Below are positions 52,816-61,840 of a DNA stretch of 64,000 bases, in pieces. Made by a program: the position numbers and the translations under genes. Source of the stretch: Pseudaminobacter sp047739745 (GTDB taxonomy: Bacteria; Pseudomonadota; Alphaproteobacteria; Rhizobiales; Rhizobiaceae); NCBI RefSeq assembly GCF_047739745.1, contig NZ_JBLLVA010000005.1, forward strand, positions 62,001 to 126,000, in the 5' to 3' direction. The first letter of the stretch is position 1. Each line of letters opens with the position of its first letter. The notes beneath the pieces were generated by a model. The model was not told where the DNA came from, did not search any database, and saw only the letters and a list, made by a program, of their open reading frames with translations.

Positions 52816-53324
52816 CACCGGTTTCCCCTCTTCTTGGCCGAAGCAGGCAAAGGTCTGAGCTTCAGGAGTCCTGCCGTCTCCAGCCACTCCGCGACCATCA
52901 TGCAGGCTGCATCACCTTCCTCGACACGCCGCGCCAGAAGCTCGATGATGACTTCCGGAAGGGCGACACGTTGCGCGAGGCTGATCCGGGCAAAATGAAC
53001 CGCAAGCCCCACCGCGACCGCGGGATCCTCCATCGGCTTTGTCCGGCAATCGCAGGAGGCAATGGCGCCTGCACGTCTCAGCGTCGCGCAGGATTCGCGA
53101 TGCCCAAGCAGCATCAGGAGCGGCAGCGACGCCGTCGCCTTGCGTGGCCTGACAGTCGGTGCCAGTATCCGGGCTGCACGGGTGGACGACAAAGGTTCCG
53201 GGCGGACGGTCGACGCCTCGACGCCAATGCCAGTATCGACAGGATTCGTGTCGTGCTGTTTGCGGGCGTCTGGCGCCACCACCGCGAGCCGCACAGGCTC
53301 CTTCCGGATGACCGGCTTCTTCAT
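52815..53324 (-). CDS. Hypothetical protein (169 aa) of the AAA/M41 operon
   Basis: MKKPVIRKEPVRLAVVAPDARK starts 53324. The N-terminal half is polar and probably disordered; the C-terminal half is helical (SLAQRVALPEVIIELLARRVEEGDAACMMVAEWLE). Its stop overlaps the ATPase start, so the two are coupled. AGGAGCATGTTCAC upstream gives a ribosome-binding site. No family is recognised; it may be an adaptor for the ATPase. Confidence 0.65.
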   Translation of the reverse strand: MKKPVIRKEPVRLAVVAPDARKQHDTNPVDTGIGVEASTVRPEPLSSTRAARILAPTVRPRKATASLPLLMLLGHRESCATLRRAGAIASCDCRTKPMEDPAVAVGLAVHFARISLAQRVALPEVIIELLARRVEEGDAACMMVAEWLETAGLLKLRPLPASAKKRGNR

Positions 53325-53402
53325 GTGAACATGCTCCTCCCGTTCCGCGGCAGGCGGCGGCCGGTGAACTCGGCAACAAGGATTGAATGTCGCTTCAGGA
53401 CG

Positions 53403-54329
53403 TCAGTGCAGGCGGGCGTAGCCGAAACGGGGCTGCGCCGTCTGCAGCGGAATGACCGAGGCCGGCTCCGTACGGGGTGGCGAAGCGTCTTCGTCAGCGT
53501 TGTCCACGGCGGGAATCCTGTCAGGCTCGACAGGATTCTCCACCAACGCCCGGCAGCGGCTCGCAAGCTCGTCCTGCACCTGGCCGGAGAACGCCTGCCG
53601 GACCTGCCGGACGAATTCGGCGGCACCTTCGCATTCGATGAGGTCGTCGATCTCGGAAAGCCGGAAGACGCCACACTCGGCATCGGACATCTCGTCAGCT
53701 CCGTCGACGATCGCGGTCTCGATGTTTACCAACAGCGGTCCCTGGCGCTCGGCAACCCATTCCGGTGCGATCGCCGCCACCGCCAGCATCCGGAACCGCA
53801 GCCGGTCCACCTCCTGCGGACGGTAAGAGCCGAGGCTTCTCTTTATATCCAGGATCAGTCCGCTGTGGGTTTGCCTGTTCACCACGAACAGGTCGGGCTT
53901 GTAGGATTCCGTCGCATGCACCCGCGAGGGAAAGCGCACCCCCTTGATCTCGTCTGACGGCGTCCGCTTCAGCATCTCCTGTGCGGCCGGCACGATCGGC
54001 ACCGCCTTCGTCGGAAGGAGTTTGAGGTCCGGGTTCCCCTGCACAGCCTGTTCGATGGCCGTTTCCAGCAGCCGGCCTTCCTGCATCACCGCCGAGCGGA
54101 AGAAGCCGAACAGCGATGCATAATCCCCGAAGGTGCTGTCGTCGCGCGCCTCTCCAGCGCGCGCCGCCTTCATGGCCTCATCGGCCAGCCTGTCGATGTC
54201 GTTTCCGGAAGTGTTCGGCGGCTGCAATCCCGCCGATTGCCGAAAATGGCGTTGATAACCCGAAAGCCGCGCCGTTGGACTCCGCCGGTCCCCTTCCGGA
54301 CGGCGAAAATGCCATTTATCAATTCCCAT
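53403..54329 (-). CDS. Putative PD-(D/E)XK-type protein heading the AAA/M41 operon
   Basis: A 308-aa protein starting MGIDKWHFRRPEGD. A candidate nuclease core lies at residues 141-165: E141, KPDLFVV (D146), then GLILDIKRS with D161-x-K163, the classic D...(D/E)xK spacing. The C-terminal 60 residues are Pro/Glu-rich and likely disordered. The gene lies 78 bases upstream of the 169-aa ORF. In-frame ATG 54344 is an alternative start. The nuclease reading rests on motif spacing only. Confidence 0.5.
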   Translation of the reverse strand: MGIDKWHFRRPEGDRRSPTARLSGYQRHFRQSAGLQPPNTSGNDIDRLADEAMKAARAGEARDDSTFGDYASLFGFFRSAVMQEGRLLETAIEQAVQGNPDLKLLPTKAVPIVPAAQEMLKRTPSDEIKGVRFPSRVHATESYKPDLFVVNRQTHSGLILDIKRSLGSYRPQEVDRLRFRMLAVAAIAPEWVAERQGPLLVNIETAIVDGADEMSDAECGVFRLSEIDDLIECEGAAEFVRQVRQAFSGQVQDELASRCRALVENPVEPDRIPAVDNADEDASPPRTEPASVIPLQTAQPRFGYARLH

Positions 54330-55310
54330 AGCCCAAGACCTCATACCAGGTTGCGGGTCAGGCCTCCGTTCGGTGCGTCCAACACCTGCGGGGGCCGATT
54401 TGCGTTCATGCCCTTGCGTGAACGGGGCCAACCGATCGGGATCTGAAGAAGATCTCAAGGCGCCAGGCGCCGGTATGGTTAACGGCCGAAGACGCCAGGT
54501 TAAATCGAGGTCTGGCCAACTATCCTGCGCTCGGGGGTCTGAGCACCCGCTTCAACGCGCGGACGATCTTCTTTTCGGTCTGTCTCAGGTCGTTTCAATA
54601 ACCGAGCAGGCGATCCCTTGTCGCATCGTCCATTTCGCAAGCTCAGACCAACCCGACATGAACGGATACGGTGATGTTGTCGATCAGACCTGACCCGCGC
54701 ATCCAAGTTTCCCAGACACCCTCACGTTCGAGGACTACTTCGACGTAGCCATTGGCGAGCGTCTCGTCGATGAGCAGGATTTGAGTCAACGACCTGAAGG
54801 AGACATGCCCGGCGCGAGCCTTACCGATGAGCGGCGATGACATCGTGGAAGCGGGTAGGCCTGTACTGCTCCCAATCCTCGAAGGCATCGACGTCGCTTG
54901 CTGAACGGCAGTTATCCGCCCATCACGCCGAGAACCGGGCTGTCTGGATACGGCCCCGGACCTGCCTGTCGCAATGCGCCCTTTGCGGACCTGCGCTTTT
55001 GCCACCAAGGGCCACGCTTTGGCGAACTTCTGGACGTGGCTCGTCCCAGAAATCGTGATATCCTGGTTCGAGAGGCAGTTGCTCATGCGTGGGCTGCGAC
55101 ATGAGCTTGGAGGAGTCCGGGCATCTGCTATCGAAGATGCAGCCTCATCTAAGCGGTCGATGCCAGGCACGTGGGGCTTACTACCGCACGCTTTTGAGCG
55201 GGATCGAGCGCCCGGCAAAACCACACATGTTCGAACGCGAGCAGTCGCTTCCAATCTGCGGCGGCGCGGAGCATCGACTCGTTCCACCGCCACACACAAT
55301 GGAGGAACCA
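54330..55310. other. 980-base region without a supported gene
   Basis: Minus-strand reading frames span 54643-55311 but show no domain and an irregular composition. Plus-strand frames are short. CGCGCGGACGATCTTCTTTTCGG and nearby patches may be decayed coding sequence. It separates the AAA/M41 operon from the secreted-protein gene and holds the operon promoter on the minus strand. Confidence 0.35.
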
Positions 55311-55865
55311 ATGAAATCCATTATCGCAACATTCGCCACAGGAATGATACCTCTCCCAGCAGCGCTTCTCTCCGGGTTTGTCATGTCCTTGGCCCCCGGG
55401 GCCGTTCTAGGGGCCACGATCGAGAAGAAGGGGACCACGCCTTACGTGACGCACTTCATCTTTCGCCCTTTGATGAGCATTGATATTCCCGGACTCGGTA
55501 CGGCCACCGCGCTGGAGGCGGTCGGGACTACCGAAAATATGAAAGGAGAGGCGATGCTCGACAAGATGTCGGCTCATTGCACAGCGGTAAGCGTTGCTTC
55601 GGGGGAGAAGAACTACATCGATGGTGCCTGTGTCCTTGCCGACAAAGACGGTGACAAGATCTTCTCCACCTTCGACACGCGAGACATCGACAAGTCGCAG
55701 CCGGACATGGATTGTGGCACCCATATCATCACGGGCGGCACCGGTAAGTACAAGGGTATCACCGGGAGCGAGCCCTTCGCCTGTATGCCGATGCCTGCAC
55801 TGGCTGGTCCGGGTGGCTATACCGCAATGGATATTCCGCACAACACCACGTGGGAGATCAAATGA
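55311..55865 (+). CDS. Secreted beta-barrel-like protein (184 aa)
   Basis: The start at 55311 has GGAGG six bases upstream. A signal peptide (about residues 1-35, MKSIIATFATGMIPLP onward) leads a mature domain with GTATALEAVGTTENMKGEAMLDKMSAHC, then DKDGDKIFSTFDTRDID and GGTGKYKGITGSEPFAC. The GTGKYKGITG motif occurs in allene-oxide-cyclase-like barrels and DUF3224-type proteins. Three cysteines in the mature part may form a disulfide. It is probably periplasmic; ligand unknown. Its 3' end abuts the hemN remnant. Confidence 0.65.
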   Translation: MKSIIATFATGMIPLPAALLSGFVMSLAPGAVLGATIEKKGTTPYVTHFIFRPLMSIDIPGLGTATALEAVGTTENMKGEAMLDKMSAHCTAVSVASGEKNYIDGACVLADKDGDKIFSTFDTRDIDKSQPDMDCGTHIITGGTGKYKGITGSEPFACMPMPALAGPGGYTAMDIPHNTTWEIK

Positions 55866-55887
55866 CGTAACGTGATGTCCGGCTGCC

Positions 55888-56632
55888 AATTTCGATCTGA
55901 TCTACGGGCTGCCGCACCAGACGGTCGAATCCTGCCACGACACGGCACTCAGGGCTGCGGCGATGCGCCCTGACCGGTTCGCCGTATTCGGCTACGCCCA
56001 TGTCCCGTGGTTCAAGAAGCACCAGCGCATGATCGACGGGCAGCTCTGCCTGGCAGCGCTGCCCGCATGGATCAGGCGGCAGCAATTGCCGATGCGCTGT
56101 TATCGGTCGGCTATATCCAGATCGGACTGGACCATTTCGCACTGCCCGATGACGAACTGGCTCACGCCTGGCGGGAACGAACGCTGCATCGGAATTTTCA
56201 GGGCTACACCACCGACACCTGCCGGTCGCTGATCGGGTTCGGGCCTCTGCCATTGGCCGGAACCCTGAGGGCTATGTGCAGAATGAAGTTGCGCCCGGGC
56301 TCTATGCCCGGCAAGTGACGTCAGGTCGGCTCGCGACAGCGAAGGTTTATCGCCTGACTGCGGAGGATCGCCTGCGGGCGGAAATCATCGAACGGCTGAT
56401 GTGTTATTTCGAAGCCGACATACCGGCGATCTGCGCCCGTCACGGTGTCGACATCGCTGCAATCCTCGACTGCGCCAGGGCGCTGTCCGATTTGGTCCAC
56501 GATGGTCTGGTCGAGCTCAAAAGGGGCATCTTACGCGTCAACCAGAAGCATCGTTTCGCCGTCCGCTCCGTGGCGGCCGCCTTCGACGCATATCTTCCGC
56601 AATCGCCACGGCGGCATGGCAAGGCCACCTGA
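55888..56632 (+). pseudogene. hemN: hemN remnant (oxygen-independent coproporphyrinogen III oxidase), frameshifted
   Basis: Three frames in succession give the C-terminal half of HemN. The first reads NFDLIYGLPHQTVES and FAVFGYAHVPWFKKHQRMIDG. The second reads ADALLSVGYIQIGLDHFA and LHRNFQGYTTD. The third reads YVQNEVAPGLYARQV and EDRLRAEIIERLMCYFE. The frame changes lie near 56,045-56,075 and 56,255-56,280. The N-terminal radical-SAM CxxxCxxC half is absent, cut at the junction with the secreted-protein gene. Confidence 0.88.
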
Positions 56633-56900
56633 AGCGCCCCCTGTAGGATGGGCGCGTTCCGCCAACTTCGATCGTTCGGATTTTGTCGCCGCCGTGGCTC
56701 GCAAGGTCGAGCCATTCGAACTCACCTCGCCTCATGTCGTTCACTAACATCGGACCGGTGCAGGGTTCTCGACCGTCAAAGTGTCGGTAGATTTCAGACG
56801 ATGGAAATCCTCAGGTTTGCTGGACGGCAACCGTCAAAGCATCGCCCAACGAGATCCTGGCGGATGTCGCAGTTGTTTTCATTGAGCCAAAGTCATTTAA

Positions 56901-56926
56901 CTGACAGCTTGTAGTCAAAGTGTCAG
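56901..56926. promoter_or_regulatory. Palindrome upstream of the marR remnant
   Basis: CTGACA (56901-56906) and TGTCAG (56921-56926) are perfect inverted repeats, 13 bases before the MarR start. GTCAAAGTGTC recurs about 140 bases upstream (near 56,775), so a regulator could bind at both places. The gap 56,633-56,938 holds nothing else that I recognise. Confidence 0.45.
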
Positions 56927-56938
56927 TGTACTGTCGCT

Positions 56939-57380
56939 ATGAAAATGGTCAGCCACGCTTCTTCCCATCCCGCCAGCCGTCTAGCGCTCGAGGTCTTTCG
57001 CCTTAACGGAACCCTGATCGCCAGCGGCGATGCCCTGGCCCGCGCCGCTCGGTCTAACCAGCGCGCGCTGGCAGGTTATGGGTGCGGTCGCCGAGGCGCG
57101 TGGCGGCCTGTCCGTATCCGGCATCGCCCGCAACATGGGCCTCGTTCGCCAGTCGGTGCAGCGAATCGCCGACGACCTCGCGGCCGATGGCGTCCTCCGC
57201 TTCACCCCCAATCCCCACCACCGCCGCGCCAAGCTTGTCCAGCTTACCACACGGAGCCACACTCTTCGCCGAGGCGAGCCGACGCTGGCTCGCCATGCCG
57301 CTCGGCGATGCTATCGCCGAGCCTCTCTTCCTGCAGACTTGCAGCGTCGAGCAGCACCAGGCGCGTCAGATCCCTCGTAG
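56939..57380 (+). pseudogene. MarR family regulator, frameshifted
   Basis: One frame gives MKMVSHASSHPASRLALEVFRLNGTLIASGDALA. The next, after about 57,035, gives LGLTSARWQVMGAVAEARGGLSVSGIARNMGLVRQSVQRIADDLAADGVLRFTPNPHHRRAKLVQLT, the winged helix. After about 57,245 the remaining C-terminal helix (ATLFAEASRRWLAMPLG) moves to a third frame. At least one single-base indel near 57,035-57,045 is needed. DNA binding by the intact product is thus unlikely. Confidence 0.75.
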
Positions 57381-57646
57381 CGAAGGTGGTGATTATCTCG
57401 CCCGTGAAGCCGCATTTCCGCAATAATGGCATGAGTGAGGAGGAGCCAGTCGACGGCTGCCGGATCGAAGCGGACGGTCATTTTCCTCGCCGAGTTCATG
57501 CTTGCCCTGGAAAAGGCCGCAATCGATAAGGATGCGTCGGCCGACGCATTTCGACCAGATGGCAGGAACCTGTCACTCCCCGCGCCGCGCATGGAACGAA
57601 ATCTTCAATTCTTCCTCCGGACCCGAGAGTATGCGGGCGGCTAATG

Positions 57647-58123
57647 TCACGCCGCCGCGCGATCGGCCGCGCTGACCGCAACTTCGTCGGTGTGAGCAAA
57701 CCCCTTCGAATAGTCGAGCACCGAAATCACTTCGGGCCGAAGCTCGAAGACCGCGATGCCGGACATGTCGAGGCCGGTCATCATCGGCCCATATTCGGGA
57801 TATTTCTTTGGCAGCTCGGCAAACAGTATTTTCTGGATTGTTGTTTCGTCGGTAACGGGAAAGGCGCGTGCCGCCATCGACAGGCCGGTGATGGCATCAG
57901 GCTGCGCTGTATCGTGGTCCACGGTCAGCGAGACGCGGTTGTCGTGCGCCAGGTTCCGAGCCTTTTGCGTGTCCTTGCCGGTCATGAACCACAGGGTCAG
58001 CCCCTGATTAACATAACCGACAGTGGTGGCCTGCGGCCAGCCGTCGGGGCGCAAGGTGGCGAGCGTAAGGATGCGATGATCGTCAAGCAGCTTGAGGATC
58101 TTGGCGTGGAGGGTGGCATCCAT
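57647..58123 (-). CDS. Pyridoxamine 5'-phosphate oxidase family protein
   Basis: A 158-aa split-barrel flavoprotein-type protein starting MDATLHAKILKLLDDHRILTLATLRPDGWPQATTVGYV, with AGGAGACCTCCT upstream. The TLATLRPDGWPQ strand and KARNLAHDNRVSLTVDHD are family hallmarks. It lacks the PNPOx C-terminal dimer domain, so it is a PNPOx-like protein binding FMN, F420 or heme, not PdxH. The cofactor is undecided. It lies between marR remnants and the cardiolipin synthase. Confidence 0.8.
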   Translation of the reverse strand: MDATLHAKILKLLDDHRILTLATLRPDGWPQATTVGYVNQGLTLWFMTGKDTQKARNLAHDNRVSLTVDHDTAQPDAITGLSMAARAFPVTDETTIQKILFAELPKKYPEYGPMMTGLDMSGIAVFELRPEVISVLDYSKGFAHTDEVAVSAADRAAA

Positions 58124-58356
58124 AGGAGGTCTCCTGTTCTGCGATGGCAGGAGAATAAGCGCTAGAGCGGCACCGGGCGTTGATTTGGCGCAATGAGGGC
58201 TTGTCCGATGGGTGCGATATTCAGAAAGTGAGCAAAGATTGCGCATCCTGGCATCTCCACCATGCCAGGAACTGCCGCAAGATCACCGTACTTTTCAATG
58301 GAGTATGCTCTCGACGTTTCACCGCTGGTGCATTGTCACTCGGGTGCCTGCTTCTC

Positions 58357-59814
58357 ATGTGGAACCTTTTCCTGGCCTATTGGCCCCAACTCCTTGCCGC
58401 AGTGTCCCTGCCGTTGGCTATCGTCGCGATGGTTCATGCGGCCATGACGAAGGAGGAGGTCCGTTCCGCCATCGGATGGGTTGGTGTCATCGTACTATCG
58501 CCGGTGGTCGGCCCCTTGATCTACGCGATCGCGGGCATAAACCGCATTCGACGTGCCTCGATCGCCTCGGGGCGAGCACCTCTGGACGGTGACCTGCTGA
58601 CACACCCTCGCTTCGATACGACCAGCGAACTCGTTGCTGAAAAGTTCGGGAAGCGGTTTGCCGCTCTCAAGACCGTCGGCGACAGGGTCACGCGTCACCT
58701 CATGACGACGGGCAACTCGATAGACGTTCTGGGAACCGGCGACGAGGGATATGCCGCCATGGCCGAGGCGATCGATGGCGCTCGACGCAGCGTGATCCTC
58801 GAAACCTATATCTTCGACCGGGATCCGATCGGCCTGCGCATCGCTGAATCGCTGATCGGTGCGGTCCGGCGCGGCATCGATGTCCGTGTGCTGATCGATG
58901 CGGTGGGCGCGCGATATTCGGTTCCCAGCATTGTCGGCTATTTGCGCGACGAGGGCGTTGCGACGGACGTGTTCAACGGCAACATCATCATGGGGTTGCG
59001 TCTTCCATATGCCAATCTCAGAACGCACCGGAAAATTCTGGTGGTGGACGGTGCTGTAGCTTTCGTCGGGGGAATGAATATCCGCAAGCAGTTCACCGTC
59101 GAGTTTTTCGGCCCCGATAGTTCCTGCGATACGCATTTTCGCGTTAGCGGACCGGTCGTCGCCGACCTCCAGGCCATCGCGGCTGAAGATTGGCGTTTCA
59201 CAACGGGCGAGAGGCTGGGCGGCGAAGCCTGGCGCATCGAGGCATCTCCGGGCGAATCCGGCGCGCCCATCCTTATGCGAGCCGTAGCAACCGGGCCCGA
59301 TGCGAGCATCGAGACGAACCATAAACTTCTGATGGGAGCCTTTTCCGTCGCACGCAGATCGATCCGCATCATGTCACCCTATTTCCTGCCGGATCGTGAA
59401 TTGATCAGCGCGCTGACGACGGCGGCCCGCCGCGGCGTCGAGATCGACGTTGTCGTTCCCAGCGAGAGCAATCTGGTTCTTGTCGATCGTGCGATGACCG
59501 CCCAGTTCGATCAGGTGTTGAAGAATTATTGCCGGGTCTGGCGCGCAAAGGGCCCATTCGATCACTCCAAGCTACTCTCGATCGATAGTACATGGGCCTT
59601 TATCGGCTCCTCCAATCTCGACCCACGGTCTCTGAGGCTGAACTTCGAAATCGATATCGAAGTGATGGATGCAGACTTCGCGGGCAGAATCCACGCCCGG
59701 ATCGGATCCCGGGTCTCGCTAGCGGCACCTGTGACACTCGCAGGCCTTCGATCGAGGCCGTTCCTCGCCCGCTTGATTGACCGAATCTTATGGTTGGGGT
59801 CGCCTTACCTTTGA
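58357..59814 (+). CDS. cls: Cardiolipin synthase (phospholipase D type)
   Basis: A 485-aa protein with two N-terminal membrane spans (about residues 5-25 and 37-60) and two HKD motifs: THRKILVVDGAVAFVGGMN and FDHSKLLSIDSTWAFIGSSNLDPRS. The enzyme joins phosphatidylglycerol units (or PG and PE) into cardiolipin at the inner membrane. The ATG at 58357 (MWNLFLAYWPQ) starts at the first membrane helix. In-frame sequence upstream to 58180 is not protein-like. Confidence 0.92.
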   Translation: MWNLFLAYWPQLLAAVSLPLAIVAMVHAAMTKEEVRSAIGWVGVIVLSPVVGPLIYAIAGINRIRRASIASGRAPLDGDLLTHPRFDTTSELVAEKFGKRFAALKTVGDRVTRHLMTTGNSIDVLGTGDEGYAAMAEAIDGARRSVILETYIFDRDPIGLRIAESLIGAVRRGIDVRVLIDAVGARYSVPSIVGYLRDEGVATDVFNGNIIMGLRLPYANLRTHRKILVVDGAVAFVGGMNIRKQFTVEFFGPDSSCDTHFRVSGPVVADLQAIAAEDWRFTTGERLGGEAWRIEASPGESGAPILMRAVATGPDASIETNHKLLMGAFSVARRSIRIMSPYFLPDRELISALTTAARRGVEIDVVVPSESNLVLVDRAMTAQFDQVLKNYCRVWRAKGPFDHSKLLSIDSTWAFIGSSNLDPRSLRLNFEIDIEVMDADFAGRIHARIGSRVSLAAPVTLAGLRSRPFLARLIDRILWLGSPYL

Positions 59815-59986
59815 TAGTGCGCAATTGGCGAGCATAGCGTGCCACGTGGCGTCACGGAGTTCCTGGGAGCTTGGGTGGCGCTCGACGAGGTCGCCGATAG
59901 ACTGGTAACGGCAGGCTGCCTGTCGGTCGCTGAAATCGTCGAACCTGGCAGCGCGGTGCCTCGCCGCAGAGGGCGGCGGCCCGCAA

Positions 59987-60034
59987 ACGGTGTAAGTCGT
60001 CTAACCTGAAATTCGGTTAGACGACTTACACCGT
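59987..60034. repeat. Perfect 20-bp inverted repeat with 8-bp spacer
   Basis: ACGGTGTAAGTCGTCTAACC (59987-60006) and its exact reverse complement (60015-60034) flank TGAAATTC. The surrounding gap (59,815-60,178) has no gene. It may be two abutting IS or transposon ends, an operator, or a hairpin. No T-run follows. Confidence 0.85.
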
Positions 60035-60178
60035 CATATGGTTGGACGCGAGTTGCGATATTCCGTGGCGGCGGTCGGTCTCCATGGCAAGAAGTCAAGA
60101 CTCCCAGCGCACGATCACCAACCAATCCGCGACAACCTATGGTTAGCGCGATAGGGAGGCGATTCGGGGTCTTAAGAA

Positions 60179-60775
60179 ATGGAGGTCGACAAGGGCGGAT
60201 ACTGGGAATTCCTCCTCGGCGCGAAGCTTAGGATGACCCACGGCGACCGCTTCCAAGACCTGTTCAATGAATTTATGCTCCGAGTCCACGGAGACGATTT
60301 CACCCCTATCAAGCCTCATGGCTCGCAAGGTGACCGAGGCATGGACGGAGCGCTCGGAAACGATGTGTTCCAGTGTTATGGTGCCGAGAACGGCCACGTC
60401 ATCGATGCCGCTCGCATCTGCCGGAAGATGACGGCCGATTTCAACCGCGCCTGCGCGACCATGCCGACTATGAAGAGGTGGCGCTTCGCTCACAATCTCG
60501 TCGATGGGGTCTCTCGTCCTTTGTTGGACACCCTCGAGGAAATCAAGGCACTCGCGGCCGCGAAGAACATCGAAGTCGGTTTCTTCGGACTGCACAGCTT
60601 TCGGATGCTGCTGCGGCAGATGTCGGACGATGATCGCACCGCAGTACTTGGAGTGCGCGCACAGGAAGATATGATGCTCGCCCGCCTTCCCGAAGCGATC
60701 AACAGTCTAATCGCGGCGCTTATCTCTGGAGCGTCGCAATGTAGTTCGTCAGTGCGTGAATGCGTTCCTGCGTGA
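60179..60775 (+). pseudogene. Truncated ABC-3C-like restriction-fold effector
   Basis: The frame reads DRFQDLFNEFMLRVHGDDFTPIKPHGSQGDRGMDGALGNDVFQCYGAENG. This resembles the PD-(D/E)XK-type module found at the N-terminus of ABC-three-component (ABC-3C) defence proteins: D in GDRGMDG and Q in FQCY. About 195 residues remain, helical up to EAINSLIAALISG. The frame then runs into the antisense end of the cytochrome gene (from 60,720), so the C-terminal domain is gone. Probably a dead defence gene. Classification is from pattern only. Confidence 0.5.
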
Positions 60776-61130
60776 CTGCCTCACCGCCGATCGGGCCGTA
60801 GGTTTTTGAGTCGTCTTCCAGGAACTGCTGGCCCCACACGGGCATTTCGCGGGAACCGTGACTAGGTGTCATTGAACGACCATCGATCGTGGCAAAAACC
60901 AGATAGTAAGGAAATTCACCGCCGTTTTGCGTCTCCAGGGCGGTCAGATCGGCTGGCCGCTTCGTCATAACCTCGGCCAGTGGACCATCACCTCTTCCAT
61001 AAAGGCCATGACAGGCGGCGCATGAATTCAGATACTCCGCCTCCCCATATGACTGCTCCTGGGCGGACGGTGTCCCGACATGCAGGACGCATCCGCACAA
61101 CATTGCAACCCCGGTCCAACGCTTCTCCAT
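60720..61130 (-). CDS. Cytochrome c family protein
   Basis: A 136-aa class I cytochrome c with one heme site, CAACHG, and a distal Met in SREMPVWGQQF. A signal peptide covers residues 1-27 (ending PSAQ). GGAGAG lies 6 bases before the ATG at 61130. The C-terminal helix (ERIHALTNYIATLQR) closes the fold. It overlaps the truncated effector by 56 bases on the opposite strand. It is probably a small periplasmic electron carrier. Confidence 0.88.
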   Translation of the reverse strand: MEKRWTGVAMLCGCVLHVGTPSAQEQSYGEAEYLNSCAACHGLYGRGDGPLAEVMTKRPADLTALETQNGGEFPYYLVFATIDGRSMTPSHGSREMPVWGQQFLEDDSKTYGPIGGEAVTQERIHALTNYIATLQR

Positions 61131-61313
61131 TTCCGCTCTCCCATGTTGGTGCATTTGTTCACGCCGCGTGTTCAGGCGCTTTGACACGTGTCAAATCGGG
61201 CCATCTGCAGTGATCTTTGCTCCCGCCAAGAGCGAAAGTTGACGGAGATCAAACGCCTCGAGCGGGCGGTGGTATAGTTTACAATCATCGCACGGCAAGA
61301 AGGAGGATGTGGC

Positions 61314-61811
61314 ATGGCACGGTGGTTGAAGCTTGTGGGCCTCACAGGGGCATGCGCTTTTGCGATATCAGTCTCAGCAGCCTTGGCACAAACCGGCGGC
61401 TCGTCCTCGGGGCAGGGGAGCAGCCAGGCCGAACAAACAGCTCCCGGTCCAGAGGGCATGCGGGCGATGATGCGTGAGATGATGCAGGAGATGATGCGCC
61501 AGCAGCGAGAGACCGGAACGAGCGCAAATAACGCTGAGCGCGATGATGATGATGATGATGATGGAAGCTGGATGCGCCGTGACCACATGGGCGCGTGCAT
61601 GGGGGGGCAAGGCCGCATGATGCGGGGCGCTCCTATGCGCGTGATGTTTGCCATCGTGGATGCCGACGGCGATGGCACGCTGTCGCTGCAGGAGGTTCAA
61701 GATTTCCACGCCCGGATCTTTCGTGCTGTTGACGCAGACGGCGACGGCCAAGTGGCGATGGAGGAGGTTCATTCCTTCTGGCGCGGCCAAACCGACGACA
61801 ATCCGCGCTAG
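61314..61811 (+). CDS. Secreted EF-hand protein
   Basis: A 165-aa protein with signal peptide (MARWLKLVGLTGACAFAISVSAALAQ). A Met/Gln-rich helix (MRAMMREMMQEMMRQQ) and a run of seven Asp follow. Two canonical EF-hands, DADGDGTLSLQE and DADGDGQVAMEE, lie near the C-terminus. It probably binds Ca2+, and the Met-rich stretch could bind Cu+; that is inferred. GGAGGATGTGGC precedes the ATG. A similar Met/EF-hand pattern is found in proteins near metal resistance genes. Confidence 0.85.
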   Translation: MARWLKLVGLTGACAFAISVSAALAQTGGSSSGQGSSQAEQTAPGPEGMRAMMREMMQEMMRQQRETGTSANNAERDDDDDDDGSWMRRDHMGACMGGQGRMMRGAPMRVMFAIVDADGDGTLSLQEVQDFHARIFRAVDADGDGQVAMEEVHSFWRGQTDDNPR

Positions 61812-61840
61812 AATGGAATTGGCCTCAGAAAAGAGAGGAT

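Noticed and set aside
50953..53957. Long plus-strand frames opposite the AAA operon
   Set aside because: Composition is Arg/Gly/Ala/His-rich without domains, whereas the minus strand shows Walker motifs and ribosome-binding sites.
54643..55311. 222-codon minus-strand frame upstream of the secreted-protein gene
   Set aside because: Its composition is irregular, no family segment is seen, and its start overlaps the opposite-strand ribosome-binding site of a better gene.
57311..57644. Frames on both strands between marR and the PNPOx-family gene
   Set aside because: Both are short, overlap the marR remnant or lack ribosome-binding sites, and show no family; they are probably debris.
59987..60034. 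Calling the inverted repeat a Tn402-type terminal repeat
   Set aside because: Only part of the 25-bp end resembles it and the terminal TGTCA is missing, so it is left as an unassigned palindrome.
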